Below, piece after piece: positions 14,873 through 18,695 of a stretch of 18,695 nucleotides of DNA. A model generated the notes under the pieces. That model saw only the letters and a list, made by a program, of their open reading frames with translations, had not been told where the DNA came from and did no database searches. This DNA is from Acholeplasmataceae bacterium UBA6235 (GTDB lineage Bacteria > Bacillota_I > Bacilli_A > Acholeplasmatales > UBA5453): NCBI GenBank assembly GCA_002441525.1, contig DJWH01000116.1:28531-47225 (forward strand). Reading direction: 5' to 3'. The position numbers were made by a program, and so were the translations under genes. Within the stretch, counting starts at the first letter, position 1, and the number at the start of each line of letters is the position of its first letter.

Positions 14873-14881
14873 TATGGTATA
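14866..14881. promoter_or_regulatory. 16-bp perfect palindrome in the rnr/lipoprotein divergent region
   Basis: TATACCATATGGTATA is its own reverse complement. It overlaps the rnr -10 on the minus strand. On the plus strand it also forms TGG-TATAGT (14875-14883), a second extended -10 facing the lipoprotein. A looser inverted repeat, GGATTCA (14843-14849) and TGAATCC (14895-14901), is nearly concentric with it. This could be a dimeric-repressor operator or simply two back-to-back promoters sharing symmetric -10 sequences. Confidence 0.5.
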
Positions 14882-14958
14882 GTGCTTACATCCATGAATC
14901 CGAAAAATGCGTGTAAATAAAGTTAACGAATAAAAACACAAAAAAGTAAAAAAATGAA

Positions 14959-14987
14959 ATGACTTTTATTTAAGTAAGTGATAAAAT
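14959..14987 (+). promoter_or_regulatory. Probable promoter of the lipoprotein gene
   Basis: ATGACT (14959-14964), a 17-bp spacer ending in TGA, then TAAAAT (14982-14987). The TGATAAAAT form is identical to the alaS promoter -10. It would start RNA near 14994, and AAGAAGGTG before the ATG at 15015 serves as ribosome site. Confidence 0.65.
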
Positions 14988-15014
14988 CATTCTGATAAAG
15001 AAGGTGTTTTATAG

Positions 15015-16031
15015 ATGAAAAAAGGGTTCCTTTTAATCTTATTACTGTTCATGTTTTTGATGGTTGGTTGTCATAAAAACGAAACACTGAGCTTAATACC
15101 GGATTCGTTTTATGAAGAACAACAGTTTCTCACGATAGATGACACCATTAACACAGTGATGCTCGCAAAAGCAGAGGATCGGATGGTGTTATTGGCTCTA
15201 AAATTGGTTGATGATACCTTTAAAGTATATCGAACCTATGAGTTACCAAATGTGCCTGATGACATCAAAATCGACAGTTTTTCGTATGATTGTCAAAAAC
15301 AACTACAAGTTTATTTCATGATCGATGGTTATATCGAAAAATATGATGCCACTAGGCGTGTCGGTATAACGGGGCATTACTATATTATGGAAAAATATAA
15401 TGGGTTTAATGATGGGTTTAATGCAATCGTCGTGGATGCTTGTTTTGGTCAAAATAACCCTTGTCCATTTGATTATTTAAGGTCAAGATTCATCAGTGGT
15501 CCATACGTGGATTACACCATTTTTGATGTCCACGCAATTCAAACACAAAGACAATCCATGGTGCGCCAAACAGAGATGAACTGGTATGTTATTAACAGTG
15601 AAGAAACCATATATCGTGTGCTCGCAATACACAATCAAACACTTTATCAAATCATGGTTCAGTTTGAAGATGGTGAAGTCAAATACACCGAGACTTTAGT
15701 AGCAGAATCTGTTGTTTATGGAAAACAAGTCAACAGTTCCAAAACAGTCATTTTATTGTATAACGATGGCACCTATCAATTTTTATATTGGGATTTGACT
15801 AAATCATCCTTATACGAGATCGATGGTACATATCTCAAACATTATACGTATGGAACAAGCTATATCATCGAAACCACGTCTCATTTTTATATTTTTAATG
15901 AAATGTTATTATTACATACCATTGAAAGGACGATAGATGTACCTATTTTGAGTGTTTATTTAAGTGCTGATACCTTTGGTTATTACTATTTTGAAGACAA
16001 TACCATCAAATATTTTCATCAATCCATATGA
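15015..16031 (+). CDS. Putative lipoprotein of unknown function
   Basis: A 338-residue protein that I do not recognise. The N-terminus is a lipoprotein signal peptide: MKK, a hydrophobic run, then MVGC with the lipidated Cys at 19, so it should be displayed outside the membrane. The mature part has no membrane segment, is rich in Tyr, Thr and Ile, and appears mostly beta-stranded, with alternating hydrophobic residues and repeated short strands ending in polar turns. A propeller-like or binding fold is possible but unproven. Three further cysteines (in YDCQK, VVDACFG and NNPCPF) lie between residues ~94 and ~155. It is the only plus-strand gene and is monocistronic, bounded by its own promoter and a strong terminator. 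Confidence 0.8.
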   Translation: MKKGFLLILLLFMFLMVGCHKNETLSLIPDSFYEEQQFLTIDDTINTVMLAKAEDRMVLLALKLVDDTFKVYRTYELPNVPDDIKIDSFSYDCQKQLQVYFMIDGYIEKYDATRRVGITGHYYIMEKYNGFNDGFNAIVVDACFGQNNPCPFDYLRSRFISGPYVDYTIFDVHAIQTQRQSMVRQTEMNWYVINSEETIYRVLAIHNQTLYQIMVQFEDGEVKYTETLVAESVVYGKQVNSSKTVILLYNDGTYQFLYWDLTKSSLYEIDGTYLKHYTYGTSYIIETTSHFYIFNEMLLLHTIERTIDVPILSVYLSADTFGYYYFEDNTIKYFHQSI

Positions 16032-16032
16032 A

Positions 16033-16065
16033 AAAAATCGCTCAGTTTATGGCTGAGCGATTTTT
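16033..16065. terminator. Bidirectional intrinsic terminator between lipoprotein and enolase
   Basis: AAAAATCGCTCAG (16033-16045) and CTGAGCGATTTTT (16053-16065) form a perfect 13-bp stem with a 7-base loop. The T-run on each strand lets it end both the plus-strand lipoprotein transcript, starting two bases after its stop, and the minus-strand enolase transcript, seven bases past its stop. Confidence 0.93.
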
Positions 16066-16071
16066 ACTAGA

Positions 16072-17394
<1,323 letters not shown>

Positions 17395-17410
17395 TCAATA
17401 TTCCGTAAGT

Positions 17411-17428
17411 ATTATACCCTAAGGGGTA
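17411..17428 (-). promoter_or_regulatory. Enolase promoter -10 with flanking inverted repeat
   Basis: TATAAT is at 17416-17411 on the minus strand, about 44 bases upstream of the ATG. No good -35 is seen at 16-18 bp. Arms TACCC (17415-17419) and GGGTA (17424-17428) with a 4-base centre overlap the upstream edge of the -10 and could be an operator. The rest of the 100-bp gap holds nothing further that I can support. Confidence 0.55.
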
Positions 17429-17467
17429 GTTAAAATAAAGTGTGAACCCAATAAAAGCGGTTTCGAA

Positions 17468-17962
17468 TCAGCGTTTCATCCTTTGATAGATTAAGTAGCT
17501 GAAATAAATGGTAAATAGGAGTTGTAACAGATTATTAATGATGACTTCAAAATCCAATATCCAAAACCATAAAAATCGAAAATAGAGTAGTGGATTCAGT
17601 ACCAGTACTGCTGACCAAAAATCACTAAATAGGTTCAATGCATTACCAGAAATAATTTGTTCAAACAATAAGTACGATGTCAATCCCATGATATACTCGC
17701 TAAACAATAGAAAGAACACGGCGAGAATGGAATACCAGATATGATATTGACTAAAACTGCGATATAACCGATCCGCCAAAAAATAAAACAAAATCAGGAA
17801 TGCTATAGCAGCAAATATAGGGTTGAAAAAATTCGCTAAAATGAATTCAAACGCGCCAATAAATCCACCAAAGACAATACTTGCAAGAAATCCTTCAAAC
17901 AAAAATCGTCTCATATCGGATTTAAGATATGGCTGTTTCAATTCATATAATAAGTGCTTCAT
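17468..17962 (-). CDS. Small integral membrane protein, unknown function
   Basis: A 164-residue protein that I do not recognise. It is strongly hydrophobic, with about four predicted membrane segments (roughly residues 22-44, 47-65, 75-98 and a long aromatic-rich segment 115-158). There is a polar N-terminal region with Lys/Arg and a basic C-terminus (YQRMKR), consistent with cytoplasmic ends. No catalytic motif is visible. The ATG at 17962 has an excellent GAGGTGA site. It begins 23 bp after the ECF S-component gene and very likely shares its transcript, so it may assist or accompany that transporter. No clear terminator follows. Confidence 0.75.
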   Translation of the reverse strand: MKHLLYELKQPYLKSDMRRFLFEGFLASIVFGGFIGAFEFILANFFNPIFAAIAFLILFYFLADRLYRSFSQYHIWYSILAVFFLLFSEYIMGLTSYLLFEQIISGNALNLFSDFWSAVLVLNPLLYFRFLWFWILDFEVIINNLLQLLFTIYFSYLIYQRMKR

Positions 17963-17985
17963 AGCTCACCTCTTTTCGACTTCTA

Positions 17986-18684
17986 TTATAACTCAACTTT
18001 CTCCAATGTCGATTTAATTGGCAAAAATAACATACTTGTGATGAATCCTTTGGCAAGATTCAACAACGTATAATTTACCACGATATATGTAACATATAGG
18101 TTCCAACTCGATAAATCTGCACCGAATATATTTGCCATACCCGGATCATTTAACAACGTAAATGCGGTAAAATGGAATGTTTCAAACCCGAAGAATTGGA
18201 ACACCGCATCATAAGTACTTAAATAGATTGGTGTTAACACGAAAATATTTAAGGTAATCATAACCACGGTTAGAGAGAGTGTTAAACCACCGATGATGAC
18301 TAAAATCTCTATAGATGAAACAGCTTGTGGTTCAACAACTGCTTCAGAAATCAACGGTTTACGGTAGGTTTTAATGGCTTTGGACAACCCATAATAGGTT
18401 AACAACAATACCGTACTCGCAACCATTGCGATGGCTTCACCAACCAATTCGGTTGGCATAAATAGGTGGCCTTGGAACGCTTGTCTGAATAATCCTCTAA
18501 GGATGACCAATCCAAATGCGCCTTTGTACCCAATCACGACTGCCGCGACTAAAATCGCGATTTCGCTCACATCCAGTTTAAGCCACGGTAAACCGAGTGG
18601 AATCTCGATTAGACCGAAAACGACTGAAATGGCTGCAAGCGAAGCAATAAAAATGAGTTTTTTTAATCTGTAATTTGTTCTCAT
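17986..18684 (-). CDS. ECF transporter S component, RibU-like (probable riboflavin)
   Basis: A 232-residue membrane protein with about six hydrophobic segments, the number typical of ECF S components. The segment LPWLKLDVSEIAILVAAVVIGYKGAF resembles the RibU-type 'L-x-x-D-x-S-x-x-P' substrate-gating loop followed by the G-rich helix, and an ELVGEAIAMVAS helix follows. Segments 4-6 come after a longer loop (about 105-125). S components bind a vitamin and dock on a shared EcfT/EcfA module, whose genes are usually elsewhere and are not in the window. Riboflavin is the best guess from the loop; another vitamin cannot be excluded. The ATG at 18684 follows AGGAGG at the very window edge, so any upstream riboswitch lies outside. 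Confidence 0.82.
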   Translation of the reverse strand: MRTNYRLKKLIFIASLAAISVVFGLIEIPLGLPWLKLDVSEIAILVAAVVIGYKGAFGLVILRGLFRQAFQGHLFMPTELVGEAIAMVASTVLLLTYYGLSKAIKTYRKPLISEAVVEPQAVSSIEILVIIGGLTLSLTVVMITLNIFVLTPIYLSTYDAVFQFFGFETFHFTAFTLLNDPGMANIFGADLSSWNLYVTYIVVNYTLLNLAKGFITSMLFLPIKSTLEKVEL

Positions 18685-18695
18685 ATTATCCTCCT

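Overview
This window looks like chromosomal core sequence from a wall-less or near wall-less low-GC Firmicute. A member of the Acholeplasmatales/Izemoplasmatales side of the Mollicutes is the best guess (inference). The protein families, gene order, strong AGGAGG-type ribosome sites, TGn-extended -10 promoters and a T-box leader all fit Firmicutes. UGA is used as a stop many times (ATGA/GTGA overlaps) and tryptophan is read from UGG, so the code is table 11 and not the Mycoplasma/Spiroplasma code 4. No mobile element, CRISPR array, rRNA or tRNA gene was found.

Nearly everything is on the minus strand, so the reading order runs from high to low coordinates. At the right edge (17.4-18.7 kb) an ECF-transporter S component of RibU type is followed by an unrecognised small membrane protein. 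Enolase comes next as its own unit (16.1-17.4 kb). A lone plus-strand lipoprotein of unknown function (15.0-16.0 kb) converges on enolase through a shared bidirectional terminator. It diverges from rnr through a compact intergenic region carrying a 16-bp perfect palindrome that overlaps extended -10 elements.

The rnr operon (14.8-9.1 kb) runs rnr-smpB-patatin-PAP2-CotH, with overlapping or abutting genes. RNase R and SmpB serve trans-translation and RNA quality control. The three downstream genes (a patatin-like acyl hydrolase, a PAP2 lipid phosphatase and a CotH-kinase-like lipoprotein) look like a membrane/surface module appended to that operon.

The alaS operon (9.06-2.2 kb) begins with an extended -10 promoter and a complete T-box leader: a GCU specifier, stem III, the T-box sequence and a terminator. 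The order alaS-ruvX-DUF1292-trmR-trhP1-trhP2-(metalloprotease)-greA parallels the Bacillus subtilis alaS-yrrK-yrzB-yrrM-yrrN-yrrO-udk-greA order. Here the udk position is taken by a YgjP-like zinc metallopeptidase. trmR/trhP1/trhP2 encode the 5-methoxyuridine wobble modification of tRNA, so this operon couples alanyl-tRNA charging to tRNA wobble modification.

greA probably has its own promoter and is followed by yqeG-yqeH-yqeK (HAD phosphatase, ribosome-assembly GTPase, HD-domain nucleotidase), the last cut by the left edge. Most of the window is ordinary housekeeping sequence. The most interesting points are the patatin-PAP2-CotH module, the cysteine-free TrhP1 paralogue, the out-of-frame overlap between the acidic DUF1292 tail and trmR, the atypical G4 motif of YqeH, and the palindromic divergent promoter.
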